NCBI GenBank assembly: GCA_026826555.1
Contig: JAKSZT010053928.1
Span: 40,782,806 to 40,846,805, forward strand
Length of the DNA stretch: 64,000 nt
Origin: Tolypeutes matacus
Taxonomy: Eukaryota > Chordata > Mammalia > Cingulata > Chlamyphoridae
Direction: 5' to 3'
Numbering within the stretch: the first letter of the stretch is position 1; each line of letters starts with the position of its first letter. The notes under the pieces were generated by a model. That model was not told where the DNA came from and did not search any database. It worked only from the letters and a program-made list of their open reading frames with translations. Shown in pieces: positions 30,700 to 43,440 of this stretch. The position numbers were made by a program, and so were the translations under genes.

Positions 30700-30802
30700 G
30701 AGGCGGACCCGCCCGCATGGCGTGGTTGGCTGACCCAGCGAGCACAGGCAGCAAAGGGGGGATAAATGAATGAATAAATAAAATCTTTAAAAAAAAAAAA
30801 AA
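30700..30802 (+). mobile_element. Headless short-form DAS-SINE
   Basis: It carries only the first few bases of the SINE fused to the body (cccgcccgcatggcgtgg) and the (aaat)n/poly(A) tail. The tRNA promoter boxes are missing. Perfect 16-bp duplications aaagttttaaaatggg at 30684-30699 and 30803-30818 show that it inserted in this form. Confidence 0.9.
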
Positions 30803-30818
30803 AAAGTTTTAAAATGGG

Positions 30819-31060
30819 TAAACTTAGTATAAAAAGGAGGAGGAGGAGGAAGGGGAGGAGAAGGGGGAGGAGAGGAGAGACGTGGGGTAGAAATGACAGG
30901 ACTTTGAGGAATTATGATGATACCAAGGTTTGTAGTTTAGAAAACAATTCTTAAAGAAGACTGAATGTAAGACAGAATAAGAAGCTGGGTTTTGGACAAC
31001 TAAGAGTTTGTGATATCAGTGGAGAAAAAAATTACATTCATTTTTTAAAAAGACCAGAAA
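30819..31060 (+). mobile_element. End of the L1 with a GGA-rich tract
   Basis: L1 3' text resumes after the SINE duplication. A (GGA)n-rich purine tract at 30836-30880 is followed by an old, unclassified tail. Confidence 0.5.
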
Positions 31061-31474
31061 TATATACACCATATTATAGCTTTACAGAAGTATATATATA
31101 AAAAAAAAAAGTGCTACAGTGAGATGAGTATTATTTATTGGCTTCCTCTGAGCCTAACCATGCAAAGAGTTTAACTATTCCATAGGTGCTTCCTAAGAGG
31201 GTACAACAACTTCTATAGCCAAAGCTCTGCAAATATGTTGGCTACTAATTCCAGCAAGCCACCAACGAACTTCATTAAAACTTTTCAACTCATAGAACTG
31301 AGGAAATATTTTTCTTTAAATGTGTCTTCAGCATTATAAAGAGAATCATTGTGAAATTTTATTTTATAATACCTTGCGTCATAGCCAACTTTACAGAAAC
31401 TTATTTGTAAGGAAAGGGCCATCTAAAATGTGTAACTAATATTTTCCTGAATACACACAATTTAATAATAACAA

Positions 31475-31690
31475 GAACAGCTCTTCTTTCTAAAGATTTC
31501 TATGTGCCAGCCTTAAGTATTCATCTAATTTGATTCACAAAATAACTCTATAAGGAAGGTAATACCTGCCACTACCAGTGTTATAGATGAGTATACTGAA
31601 GTACAAAAAAAGTTAAGTAACTTGCTTAAGGTCACAGTACTATAAATTTGGCAATGCTTAGAAATGAACCAAAGTTTATCCTCCATTCTT
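31475..31690 (-). mobile_element. MIR
   Basis: MIR order in reverse: tatgtgccagcctta, attcacaaaataactctataagg, tatagatgagtatactgaag, gtaacttgcttaaggtcac. Confidence 0.8.
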
Positions 31691-32187
31691 AAAGACATAC
31701 CCTTTCTAATATGTCGGTAGGAAAAATAATGCTTGCTTTAAAAAACCTTAGAACAAAGGGATTCATACTTTTCCAAACTCAAATGTGACAAAGATAATAT
31801 CAATTTTCTAAATTCTAGATACCTGGATCAGAAATTGCAACCAAAATGGAACTTTGAAAACAGCACATGGTTCAAGATGGTAAAGTGTAACAGCACATGT
31901 AACTGTCTCTTCTATCTCCCAACATACAATGAGATGACAACTAATATATTTTTACAAAAGAATGAAGCCATACAGGGTTGGAAAATAAGAAGGGTGATAT
32001 TGTTGGATCACAAATTTCAAGAAATTCAAGACAGATAAATAGGAACAAATTAGTAGAAAAATCAACTAGATGGGAACAAATTAGAGAAATGAAGGGAGAA
32101 AATCACAATCCAAGATATGAGAGTTATTCAGAATGGTTCTATCAAAGAGGCCCAAAGAAGAACCAAGCTTTCATCAAATACAAGGGG

Positions 32188-32540
32188 GAGTAAGGAGGGG
32201 TTGTCTGGGATGGGGGTGGGGGTGGAGATGGGTAGGGAGAGATAGAACACGCATTTTTGGATTGTTTGCCACTTATATGGGTGTGGTTCTTGGTGCTTCA
32301 AAACAATTACAGTAGTAATAACAAAAATCACAGATAACAATAACAGCTATAACAATGAAAAAGTTTGAAATATTGGGAGAATTACCAAAATATGATAAAG
32401 ACATGAAGTGAGCTCATGCTGTGGGAAAAATGGCTCCTGTAGACTTGCTTGACGTGGGGTTGCCACAGACCTTCAATTTGTAAAAAATGAAGTATCTTTG
32501 AAGCACAATAAAGTGAAGTGCAATAAACGAGATATGCCTG
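32188..32540 (-). mobile_element. Inverted 5' arm of Tigger1
   Basis: Read on the minus strand from 32540 it starts with the Tigger terminal repeat (CAGGCATATCTCGTTTATTG) and continues through the first ~330 bp of the Tigger1 5' non-coding region (the left limit is approximate). It points away from the rest of the element at 32968-34620, so this arm has been inverted. Confidence 0.85.
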
Positions 32541-32572
32541 GACTGTTTCCGGAAGGTTGCCACTTGGTTTCC

Positions 32573-32967
32573 GTAAAGTTCTGAATACTACAATGAACAA
32601 ATCTGACTTTGATATATATAGAATATATATATAGAGAGAGAATTTCTCTCTCTCTAGATAGACAGACAGACAGATAGATAGATAGATAGATAGATACTAG
32701 AACATGGCACCAACTGAACAGAATGTAAATTCTTCTCAAATACATGGAGAATATTTACCAAAATTGACCATATACCAAAGGATAAAGAACATCTGCAAAC
32801 AAATTTCAAACATTGAAATCATTCAGTCTAAACTCTTACGCCAAAGTGGAATTAAGTTAGAAATCAATGAGCAAAAGATAACTACAAAATATCAAAGCTC
32901 CCAGAAATTAGCCAAAAGCTGGCTCTTTGAAAAAAAAAAATAATAAAACTGATAGCTTTAGTCAGAC
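32573..32967 (+). repeat. L1 segment copied into the Tigger1 locus
   Basis: This is a near-copy of 27829-28199 in the same orientation. It has no poly(A) at its end and no target duplication that I can find. Length differences lie mainly in the internal GA/GATA microsatellite (about 32626-32697). It sits between the inverted 5' arm and the transposase part of Tigger1. The 32 bp at 32541-32572 match neither neighbour. Confidence 0.9.
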
Positions 32968-34620
32968 ATAAAAGTGCTAGGTTGAAGCAGCCAATGCTGA
33001 TGTAGAAGCTGTAGCAAGTTATCCAAAAGATCTAGCTAAGATAATTGATGAAAGTGGCTACAGTAAACAGATTTCTGATACAGACAAAATAGCCTTATCT
33101 TGGAAGATGATATCATCTCAGATTTTCATAGCTAGAGATGGTATGTCAATGCCATGCTTCAAAGCTTCAAAGGAAAGGCTGACTCTCTTGTTACAGGCTA
33201 ATGCAGCTGATGACTTTCAGTTGAAGCCAATGATCATTTACCATTCTGAAAATCCTAGGGCCCTTAAGAATAATGGTAAATATACTCTACCTGTGCTCTA
33301 TAAATGGAACAACAAAGCCTGAATGACAGCACATCTGTTTATAACATGGTTTACTAAATATTTTAAGCCCACTCTTGAGACTTATGCTCAGGAAAAAAAA
33401 GATTCCTTCCAAAATATTACTGCTCTTTGACAATGCGCCTTGTCACGCAAGAGCTTGGATGAAGATGAATGAGATGAATGTTGTTTTCATGCCTGCTAAA
33501 ACAACATCTATTCTGCAGCCTATGGATCAAGGAGTCATTTCAACTTTCAAGTCTTATTTAAGAAATTTATTTCTAAAGGCTGTAACTGCCATAGATAGTG
33601 ATTTCTCTGATGGAGCTGGGCAAAGTAAGCTGGAAAACCTTCTGGAAAGAATTCACCACCATTTCAGATGCAACTAAAAACATTCATGATTCATGGGAGG
33701 TCAAAATATCAACATTAACAGGAGTTTGAAAGAAGATGATTCCAACCCTCTTGGATGACTGAGGGGTTCAGGACTTCAGCAGAGGAAGTAACTGTAGATG
33801 TGGTGGAAACAGCAGGAGAGCTAGAATTAGAAGTAGAGCCTGAAGATGTGACTTGAATTGCTGCATTCTCATGATAAAACTTTAACAGATGAGGAGTTCC
33901 TTCTTATGGATCAACAAAGCAGTTTCCTTTTTTAAAAAGAGATACTGGAGATTGAACCTAGACCTTGTACATACAAAACAGGCACTCAACCACTGAGTTA
34001 CACCTGCTCCGCACAAGTGTGGTTTCTTGAGATGGACTCTACTCCTGGTGAAGATGCTGTGAACATTGTTGAAATGACAACACAGGATTTAAAATACTGC
34101 ATAAACTTAGTTGATAAAGCAGCAGCAGGGTTTGAGAGGATTGACTCCAATCTTGAAAGAAGTTCTACTGTGGGTAAAATGCTATCAAACAGCATCACAT
34201 GCTACAGAGAAATCTTTTGTGAAAGGAAGAGTCAACAGAGGTAGCAAACTTCATTGTTGTCTTATTTTAAGAAATTGCCATAGTCACCCCAACCTTCAGT
34301 AATCACCACTATGATCATTCAGCAGCATGATCAATCAACATGGAGGCAAGACTGGCTATCAACAAAAAGATTACAACTCGCTGAAGGCTCTGAGATGATG
34401 GTTAGTATTTTTTAGCAATAAAGTACTCTGATATGCATATATATATATATATATTAGAGAATTACACACTGTATAGAATACATAGCATAAACATAACTTT
34501 TATATGCATTATTTTTTTTCTTTTTTGGAAACCAAAAAACTTCATGACTCATTTTATTGTGATATTTGCTTTACTGTGAAGGTCTGGAACCAGACCCACA
34601 ATAGTTCCAAAGTATGCCTG
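32968..34620 (+). pseudogene. Tigger1 transposase remnant and 3' end
   Basis: This is the C-terminal two-thirds of a TcMar-Tigger (pogo-type) DDD transposase followed by the 3' non-coding region and a 3' terminal repeat ending at 34620. The positions of the three catalytic aspartates can be recognised: the D of DTDK (near 33079), the D of LLFDNAPCH (near 33430) and the D of QPMDQGV (near 33525). It is broken. A Trp codon is TGA after YKWNNKA (33320-33322), the frame shifts soon after, and more damage lies beyond 33677. The DNA-binding N-terminus is missing, replaced by the L1 copy. A small SINE interrupts it at 33928-34012. A 3' (AT)n tract is at 34437-34455. Confidence 0.9.
33928..34012 (-). 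mobile_element. Short tRNA-type SINE inside Tigger1
   Basis: On the minus strand: gcggagcaggtgtaactcag (A box), atgtacaaggtc, ggttcaatctcc (B box), then an A-rich end. The flanks acaaagcagtttc and acaagtgtggtttc look like a decayed target duplication. The fragment at 27021-27072 and the head of copy A at 26361 are related. Confidence 0.75.
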
Positions 34621-34639
34621 TATTTAGGTTAGCTTAGAC

Positions 34640-35330
34640 AGCCGAGTTCCTACCCTTTCTCAAATCTGGAAGTTCTGGCTTTTACATCATGCCAAAGCCC
34701 AAAGCTGCCAAGGAAGTGGGCCATCTGTTTGGGTAAGCTCCTTGAGAAAGTGTTGGTAGTCGAAAGTGAAACAGAACAGAGACTGGGCTAACTCTGAATA
34801 TTGCAACACATTAGGAATGGGATTAGAGAAAAAACAACTTCGCAGGAATATTAAAGTATTAAAGCACTCCACCAACACAGAATATAGTCCTCATTACTTC
34901 GACATGTATGAGGATTCCAACCTACCCATGCAACCTAAGGGAAGTCACCATGTTGAAAACCCTGCAAATTTATGAGCATAGCCTTCCCATTCGGGGGAAA
35001 GGCCTGCTGGGGACACAGAACTCTGCAAATGCTAAGAATACCAATGCCAGCCAGATACCCTTACTTAGTAACATAGTCCTGCATTCCAAAATAGGGATGA
35101 AAAATCAAAGACAACAGACATTTGGGGAAATCTAATGGCATAGAAGAGAAGACTCAACATGCGGCAAAGAATAACAAATAATCCTGGAAGTAATGGAGAC
35201 AGTTCAGAGGACAGAATGGTACATTTTTAGAAATTTCTCATAAAGTAAATTTGACTAAAACAAGAACAATTGCTTTGAAAAAGTAGTCAGAAAACAAGAG
35301 TTCTTGTAAATTAAAAATATAAATGATGAA
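34640..35330. other. Unassigned interval with a weak L1-leader look
   Basis: The sequence is moderately GC-balanced (gaagtgggccatctg, ggaaaggcctgctgggg) and may be an old L1 leader. I see no gene and cannot name a family. Confidence 0.3.
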
Positions 35331-35334
35331 ATAA

Positions 35335-36000
35335 AAGCAATTCAGTGGTAAACCACAATGAAATATCATTTCACAACTACCAGAATGGCCACTATTAAAA
35401 AGACAGAGAACTACAAGTGTTGGAGAGGATGTGGAAAGATAGGAACACTTATTCACCGTTGGTGGGAATGCAGAAGGGTACAGCCATGGTGAAGGACTGT
35501 TTGGAAGTTCCTAAAGAAGTTGAATATAGATTTGCCACGTGACCCTGCAACACCACTACTGGGTATATACCCAGAAGAACTGAGAGCAGTGACATGAACA
35601 GCCATCTGCACACCCAATGTTCATAGCAACATTATTCACGATTGCCAAAAGCTGGAAACAACCCAGGTGTTCATCAACAGAAGAATGGATAAACAAACAG
35701 TGGTCTAGTCACACAATGGAATATTATGCAGCTGTAAGTAGAAATGAAGTCATAAAGCATATGACAACATAGAGGACATTATGTTGAGCGAAGCAAGCCA
35801 GACACAAAAGAATAAATACTGTATGATTGTGTTACTATGAACCAAATATATTGTGTAACATTGTTTGATCCCAAAAAAAATGTATATGTATCTAGTACAT
35901 TTAATTGAAAAATGTATTTATTCATCTGTGTTTACCTTTCAGTTTTTAATTGTTTATATTTTCAATAATTAAATGTACAAAATAAAGTTAAAAAAATAAT
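35335..36000 (+). mobile_element. L1 ORF2 C-terminus and 3' end
   Basis: It contains ggtaaaccacaatgaaatatc, ctactgggtatatacccaga and atggaatattatgcagctg, then a 3'UTR ending aataaagtt. An (ATA)n/poly(A) tract runs to about 36055. Confidence 0.85.
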
Positions 36001-36037
36001 AATAATAAGGAGAGTTCTGGAAGTACACAAAGCACCT

Positions 36038-36049
<12 letters not shown>

Positions 36050-36068
<19 letters not shown>

Positions 36069-36700
36069 AGCAATTCAATGGGCAAAATAAATAGTAAAAT
36101 GGTCAGACATGATGCATAAATGGAAAAATAAAAGATAATAATTGCTTTTGAGGAGACAGGCTAAAAACACAAACAAACAGGAAATATGAGAAGTAGGAAC
36201 CCGGAGGACAGATTGAGAAGGTCCAATATTTATTTAATGGGTGTGCCTGCAAGGGATAAAAACTGAAACCATAAGTAGAAATAAATAAAGAGAAAAAATA
36301 GAAGACTATTTCCATTACCTAGTTATGTGAAGATAAAAAGTTCAGACAGTTCCCTCCAAGTGCCAAGAATGATTACTGAAAAAGACCTATATATGATGCA
36401 TCCTTGTAAAACTTCAGGACTCCATAAAAAAGAAAAAAAATCCTAAAATTTCTCATGATATCTAAAAAGGAATAAGTGAGATTGAAATCTGGATGCTTTA
36501 AGACAACAGATGAATGCTTTTATAGTATTCAAGGAAAAAATCAGAATTCCATGTTCAAACTTATTCTAGAATGAGGGTATAATAAAGGACATTTCAGACA
36601 TGAAAACATTTCAAAATTTTACCACCTTACATCAAAAATTACTCAACAGAGTATTCTGAACGAAATGGATTCCAAACTTTTTGCATGGTATACATATGAG
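36050..36700 (+). mobile_element. Probable old L1 ORF1-region fragment
   Basis: Near 36540-36660 there is text like the ORF1 exit region (ccatgttcaaacttattctag...acatttcagacatg). Weak. Confidence 0.35.
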
Positions 36701-37859
36701 TATAAGACATTTGAACTTATATCCTGCACCTACACTGATAGGCCTGTAGAAACAGGGAAGTCCTGCCCTCATGATTTTAACTAGTTGTCAAAGGTTCTCC
36801 TGGTAAAATCTTCAATAATTTGGAATGTGCTTAAGAAACAAAACAGAAAAAAAAAAAAAAGCCTGACCATGACCTCTTTTGGTAAAATTTTTAAGCAGCT
36901 GTAACAAATGTTGTCACCCAAATACAGGGTGACAGTTAAGCAGCACAAGCATGATAAAAAGAACAGGATCAACCAAAAACTCAACACTGGAGCATTACGT
37001 TCACGTTCATCACTATAGTGTCTAAAAGAAAATTTACTTGGGCACTGGCCTCAAAGTTTAGCAAATTTCAACAGTGGCTTAAAGCTCTTAAGACAAAAAG
37101 ATCAGAAATACCTATGCATAATTTGTTTTCTGTAAAACATTATGTGTGAAACAGCATGAAAATATATGCATTATGTAAAGTTTAGATACAATTTTAAATT
37201 TTTAAAGTCAATTTAATTAAAGCTGCAATTTCTAAATCGCAGTAACACTTCTTTTTTCAAGCTCAAAGCTGAAAAGGATACACAGGGAGAAATATTTTTG
37301 CATACTTGATTTTCACTACATAATAGGTAATGAATACAGATTAGCAACACTTCCCACTGTGACACTGATAAACTCCATAAATAACAAGAAATTAAATATA
37401 AAACAACATACAACATGCCATAGGAACAGGGGAATGTATATTTTGTCAACTTTACTTCCAAGTTCAGAAAAGTTGAGTAAACGTTGCTGTGTAGTATTTC
37501 TCTTTAAAGGGTAGCAAAACCTCACAACATAATGAATACAACCTATCTAAGTAGACACTAAAGAGCAAGTAAATCCCAGCATGGTATAATTAGAACTTTG
37601 GAAAAATGTTGCAGATGCATTCTATAAAACTTTTCACAAACTTTCAGAATTGTAAAACCTCTCCAATGTTTAGCAATAGTTAGGCAGAAATGCATTATTT
37701 GTTCAGAGAGTCAGTCACCTACACAGGGAAGCTGTAATATTCATTAATCTCATTTTCCTTAAATATTATTTAGATTTGTTTTATATTCTGCATCTTATCA
37801 AGTGGAATGGCAATCAGAATCATCTGATCAGTTTCGTGAAAATACACATTTCTCTTTCC

Positions 37860-38370
37860 CTTGTGGGTGCACTTTACACTCACCAGAATGGCCAAATAAA
37901 TGAGACAATACGAAGCAACAGTTACAAAAGCATGTAGGAAAACTGGAACTCACATTTACTAATGATGAGGCTGTAGATTGGTACAATTACTTTGGAAAAC
38001 ACTGGAAAATATATACTGAAGCTGAACATAAGCACACATCATGGATCAACAGACTTGACAAAGTACATACCCCATAGAAATGTAAAATGCACACCAAAAG
38101 ATATGTACAAGAATATTTCACAGAGATACTAATGACCCAAAACTGGAAATAAGCCACATGTCCAAAAACAATAGAATAAAAATATATAGTATATACAGAC
38201 ATACAGTGGAATAGTATAGAGCAACAAAAATGAAAAAGCTACTGTTACACATAGCATGGATGGATCACATAAACATATATATATTGAGGGCAAGAAGCCA
38301 GACACAAGAGTGTACATGTTCTATGTGCATTTCCTTAGATGTACGTTACACTTCAATAAAAACTTACTTA
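37860..38370 (+). mobile_element. L1ME-type ORF2 3' end
   Basis: ctcaccagaatggccaa, gaggctgtagattggtac, atacagtggaatagtatag, then gccagacacaagagtgtac and an aataaaaac end. Confidence 0.75.
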
Positions 38371-38559
38371 AAATTTAAAAGCAAAGAAATATTTAACATT
38401 AAAACAAGGCCATATTAAGGTAACATGGCAAAAATCACATCCTTTTAAGAAAAAACAAAAACTTGAATGAAATCTTAACACCAAAGCCCTCTTCCCAGTA
38501 CCTGCCCACTCCACACTTAGATCTTCGCCTCCCTCCCTTCCCCCAAGAATTTACTCTGC

Positions 38560-38700
38560 CATTTATATAGTAGAAACTACTGACCTACTAAGCAGGGTAG
38601 TTACAAGGATTAAAACCAAATAAAGGTGTGTACATAAAGTCCTTAGCCTAGCACTCAATGACTAGAAATTATCATTAATAAATTCCAAATAGTGAGTTTC
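38560..38700 (+). mobile_element. MIR-like fragment
   Basis: The tail half of MIR in forward orientation (gggtagttacaaggattaaaacc...cctagcactcaatga). A similar scrap is at about 39930-40010 (cagtgtttggcacagtgc). Confidence 0.45.
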
Positions 38701-39464
38701 AGGCCAAGAGCTATTTCCAATTAATCAGCGTACACAAAGAACCTGGCATTTAATTGGCAGTCAATAACTATTTGTGGAGTCAGTAAATGATGTGAGCTAG
38801 AAATAGAAAAAGAAAAGGAAATGAAAACAAAGCAAAAGAGGGAGTGAGGAAACATCAAGAAGTTCAAAGGAAGGTCTTGACCTATTTTTTTTTTAAATCA
38901 GGGTACATGACAAAATTTTAAATATCAAGATGAAGCAAAAAAAAAAAAATAATGTCCATACAAAACCATTAAAATAAACAAAAACTTCCCTCAGTATTGC
39001 TTTTCCTCCATATACTTCGCAGTACAGAAGTGATATGTTTTAACTAAAATGCCAGCATGGGTCTTTAATGTTGAAATCCTTTAAAAATGTCTGAATGAGT
39101 TTCTTTTGAGATTGGTGGGAATCCTAAGTATATCAGACTATTTTTCAAGACATCCATCATAATAGATGACTATTCTGACTAAATATGTCATATAAGAGAG
39201 GAAAGGATAGCACATTTCAGCTAGACCTTTACACAATATTATTTTTTGTGAATATAAAAGTGTAATCTAGATATTAAGTGGTCAGACTTCAATCTTACAT
39301 TGGTTTTAACAGACAAATCAATAAAATACTTTGCTATTGTATATACAAAATATCAATGAACCATTTTAAAAGGCCCTTTTTCCCTCCTTTTCAAGCACAT
39401 CATCTATTTATATAACCTAGATCAGAAAACAGCATGACTGTTTTTAAATTATTTAATCAACATT

Positions 39465-39645
39465 TACACAAATCATTTAATCAGGTGGATAGCACTATTC
39501 TGAATGTAAATGTAACTCATTTAATTCTCAAAACAACTCTGAGATATGAATCATTATCATTCATATTTTACAGATAAGGAAACAGAGATAGAGGTGTTAA
39601 GTAACTTTCCTGAAATCAGAATTAAATGGCAGAGTAGCTGCTTTC
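39465..39645 (-). mobile_element. MIR
   Basis: aattctcaaaacaactctgag, tattttacagataaggaaac, ttaagtaactttcctgaaat, the MIR core in reverse. Confidence 0.8.
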
Positions 39646-42169
39646 TCTTAAAACTCTTTGCTAGCTGCCTGGAGAGCTCTGGCATAAAGTAGAACTAAGC
39701 TTGTCACTTGAGGTCAGGAGATTAGTTGTTTTTAGAACTTCAGATGATAACCATTTCACTATTATAAGACACCCCCCTTTATTTTACATTTTAAAATTTC
39801 TGAAACTTATGACATCTTAAAATAACTGACAGTGTTCCCCCTCTCTCACCCTTTCTAAGGGTTATATAAAATAATGGCGCACCTGGTAATTTTCGGCAGC
39901 TATGAGTTTTAAAACTATGGTATTACCTATATTTCTCATGGGTTAGTGAAAAGGAGATGAGATAAAATATCTAAAGTACTTGATACAGTGTTTGGCACAG
40001 TGCTTTAAAAAGGGGAGTTCTTTTCTTCATTCTTAACCATAATCATTTGGTCTAGGAGGAAATTTGGGGAAAAGGTTATCTTTACACTGTAGTTTAGTAA
40101 CTTGCCAATTTCTCAGGCCATGTTCAAATAAACCTGGTTTTTCTCTGCTAAGAAAAAACACTGGTTTCATTTTACAATTTGAGGAAGAAATTGTTGTTGA
40201 TGAAGGGCAGGGGATGGAGGGTAGTAACAGACACAAAATAACAGTGAAAAAAAAATCAGGCCCTGAGAAAAGAAAAATTAACAGTAAAAAGCACAAATCA
40301 AATACCCCCAAAATATCACTCAATTCAAGCCAATTCTCAAATGCCATTGATAAACTATGATAAAATATTTTCATATTTTAAAAAATGTACTTTGAATGCA
40401 TCAGAAATTAACAAACCTGCTTAGTGTCCACCCAAGCTCCCTTTGAGCTTTTCTAACAAAACTAGACACACTAATTTTAATTGCTATATTGAATAACTGG
40501 TTTAATAAAGATTTAAACTCTTTAAATAAAGAGTTGCCATCAAGAAAGTTTCATTCCATTTCATTTAAGTATTTGGTAACTTCCTCAATTGGCAGTTGCC
40601 TTGACAACTTCGGAACAAGTTTATATTCACTATTACTTTATTTTTTGTCTTAGAGGATGAAAACTCTTTACTTTTCCAGGTAATTCCTCACTGAAACATC
40701 AAAAATTATATCCATATGAGAAGCTGAAAAAGAGCCTGGAGACAACTGCAATCCTTACCTTAAAAATCACTAAATTACTTTGGGGGTAGGAGGAGGTACA
40801 AATATATTTTGCAGAAGAAAAATGTTAAATTTGCTTCAGAAAACATACTCTGACAAGAAACAATGGAAACTTCTTTGTTAACAAACTGCAAATAACATAA
40901 AAGTTTCACTAGAACCTTTTAGACCTGGCATTAGCTAATATGAAAATGAAACACCTCCTTTTTAACATGATCCCTAATTATTTTTATTCCTGTATCTAAT
41001 CTACAATGAAAACAAATGTATCAATCCCAAAGTGGGGGAGGGGTGCACATTCATATTGCACATATGATTATTTCCAATCATATTTTCATATTACATACAA
41101 CCTATGCCAATCATGGTTGATATCTGTAGAAAAAAATTTTTTGAAGTCACAGTTTTTTACCTACATAAAATTCAGTTTTAAATAGTTATATTAACTAAAT
41201 CAGAACACAATGCTAATTATTATTGTGTCTTCTTTTAGAACATGTAGACAGCTTCTGAAGAATATCAGAGAAGTATGCTAGTATATAGATAAAAGGCCTG
41301 GAAAAGTGAGCTTGAAAGAACCCTAATAATATATGATAAGACAAACGGTTTACACTGTTATGTTTAGTCAAAGATGACAAAACCAAAAACCAGGGAAAAG
41401 GCAAGAGCAAAAGATAGTGAAGCCCTTAACCAGTAAAAAGACATTTAAAAAGTCATTTGCCTTAGCCGATCAGGACAACACAATAATGCTTCTATAAACT
41501 CAAGAAGGTATTTCAGAAGCAAGTTTTGAAAGCAACTTTCCCCCTTTTAAAGCAGATGTCAGCTAGTACTACTGTTTTAAAATTCTTTTAACATCTTCCT
41601 TTTAACCCACCATTCTGCATGAGACTTTGATCTTGACAATGCCAACAGCATTTTTCAGGAAAACAATCCCTACAGATGAACTGTGTTCTACTGGCAGTCC
41701 AAAAGAGAAGTTCAGGGACCTGTAGCCTCCATGATGTAATAAAAATACCTAAAATAGCACTTAAGGTATCAGATGACTGTTCTCATTCTCCTGGACCCAA
41801 GGAGACCATCACTAAGGTTTAATAGTAAATCCTTAGAGTTCTTTAGCAAGGACTTTATTTTCAACTCCCTGAATTTGAAAAAAGCTCTATGTATACAATT
41901 TTTCCTATAAAAAAAATCACTAAAGTATAACTGAAATATTTAAGTTATGGTATCAGTTACTTAATGATATAGGTCAAATATATAAAATATACAGCTAACT
42001 AGCAAAAATAATACACAACCTTGGACAACAAACACTAAAAGATAGTCTTTAATTTTTTAAGATATTCAAGATATTTTCATCCTTGCAGACTACATAGGTG
42101 GTGATAACATAAATCAAAACAACAAATAGAAAGACGTCCCAAGTTCAAGTGGGAAACTTTTGAGTGGCA

Positions 42170-42480
42170 AGACCAACCTCTCTAACTTACCACTATACTC
42201 CCTAGCTACAATTCCTTGCCTTTGTGTGCTTTCGAAAAACCTAAAAATCCATTTCTTTAAACTCCTCTACCACTGCATTGCCCTGTCCATCTAAGTTACA
42301 GAAACACTGCCCAAGGGTCATTTTCTTTAGGAACCTTCTCTGATGCCCTTCCTCTGAGATTCCAAAGCAACCTTAATAAACTGTTATGATGGCAGTAATC
42401 ACACTATAACAAATATTTGCTTAATTGTCCATTGCCACTAGTGTCTGAGCTCTAAGCACAACCCTAAAAGTCTATGTACC
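42170..42480 (+). mobile_element. L2 3' fragment
   Basis: ttaggaaccttctctgatgccc followed by tgtctgagctctaagc, the conserved L2 3'-end order. Confidence 0.65.
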
Positions 42481-42792
42481 GAAACAATATATTGTGAACA
42501 AATGAATGGATTGTAGACAAAATTAGTTAAGAGATGCTAATAGAACATGCAGATGGTGATAAATAGAAACCTGAGTCTGAAGCTCCCGAAGATAGATATG
42601 GCTCATGCTATAGATATGACTATTTTATTCTAAATTTAGGATAGCAGCCTTGGCAGATTAAAATGAAATTCACCATCAGATAGTTTATAGATGGAAGGAG
42701 TACTGAAAAATAAAAAATGTTCTTCATGTTACTAATGCAGCATGTACTTTTCAGTTCTCATTTTAATCGATTTCTCACATTCAACATAGTTA

Positions 42793-43440
42793 TTTGACCA
42801 CTTCCTCCTTTTGCAAATGGTCTATTATAACCTTGGCTTCAGTGACACCAAGGAAAATTTCCTCCAACCTCTGGCTATTCCTTCTCAGTCTGCTTTGCTG
42901 ATTCCATTTCTTTCCCCCCAATTAAGTGTTCAAGCTTTGTAGGGTTTGGTCCTAGCCCTCTTATCTTCTCTCTATATACTCTCTACTTAAGTGATTTCAT
43001 TGCTCACCCTCACTTAAGACATCAATTATAAACTATATACTATTCCCAAATTTATCTCCAGTCCAAACCTCATTCCTGAAACCCCAGACCCATATATCCA
43101 ATCCCTACTAGACATCTCCACTTGTGTGTCTCACTCTCAAGTTTAATAAATTTCAAACTGAATTATGACAAATGCCCCACCTTCCCAGAAACTAACAAAC
43201 AATTAACAGCTCCTGTCCCAGTATTCCCTTTCTCAGGCACAAGAACCCTTAACCCTGGAAATCAACCTTCCTTTCTCCCTAGGCTCCCCAATCTAATCCA
43301 TCACCAAATCCTATCAATTTGAACTATTTATTTGTAAAATCCAGCTAATCTTATCACCTTATCTACTTATCACCACCATCCTGGACTAAGATTCCATCAA
43401 CTTTTGCCTAAACTATTAAACAGTTGATCTCATTGCCATT
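42793..43440 (+). mobile_element. L2 ORF2/3' region
   Basis: CT-rich L2 text: ctagacatctccacttg, ttaataaatttcaaactgaa, gccccaccttcccagaaac, and later tcaccaccatcctggact. It is mirrored by the L2 at 62700-63340. Confidence 0.75.

Noticed and set aside
33107..33677. A domesticated transposase gene
   Set aside because: A TGA replaces a conserved Trp, the frame shifts, the DNA-binding part is missing and a SINE interrupts the 3' part, so it is not a working host gene.
42793..43322. CT-rich stretch with a 66-aa frame
   Set aside because: The text is L2, matched by a second L2 at 62.7-63.3 kb.
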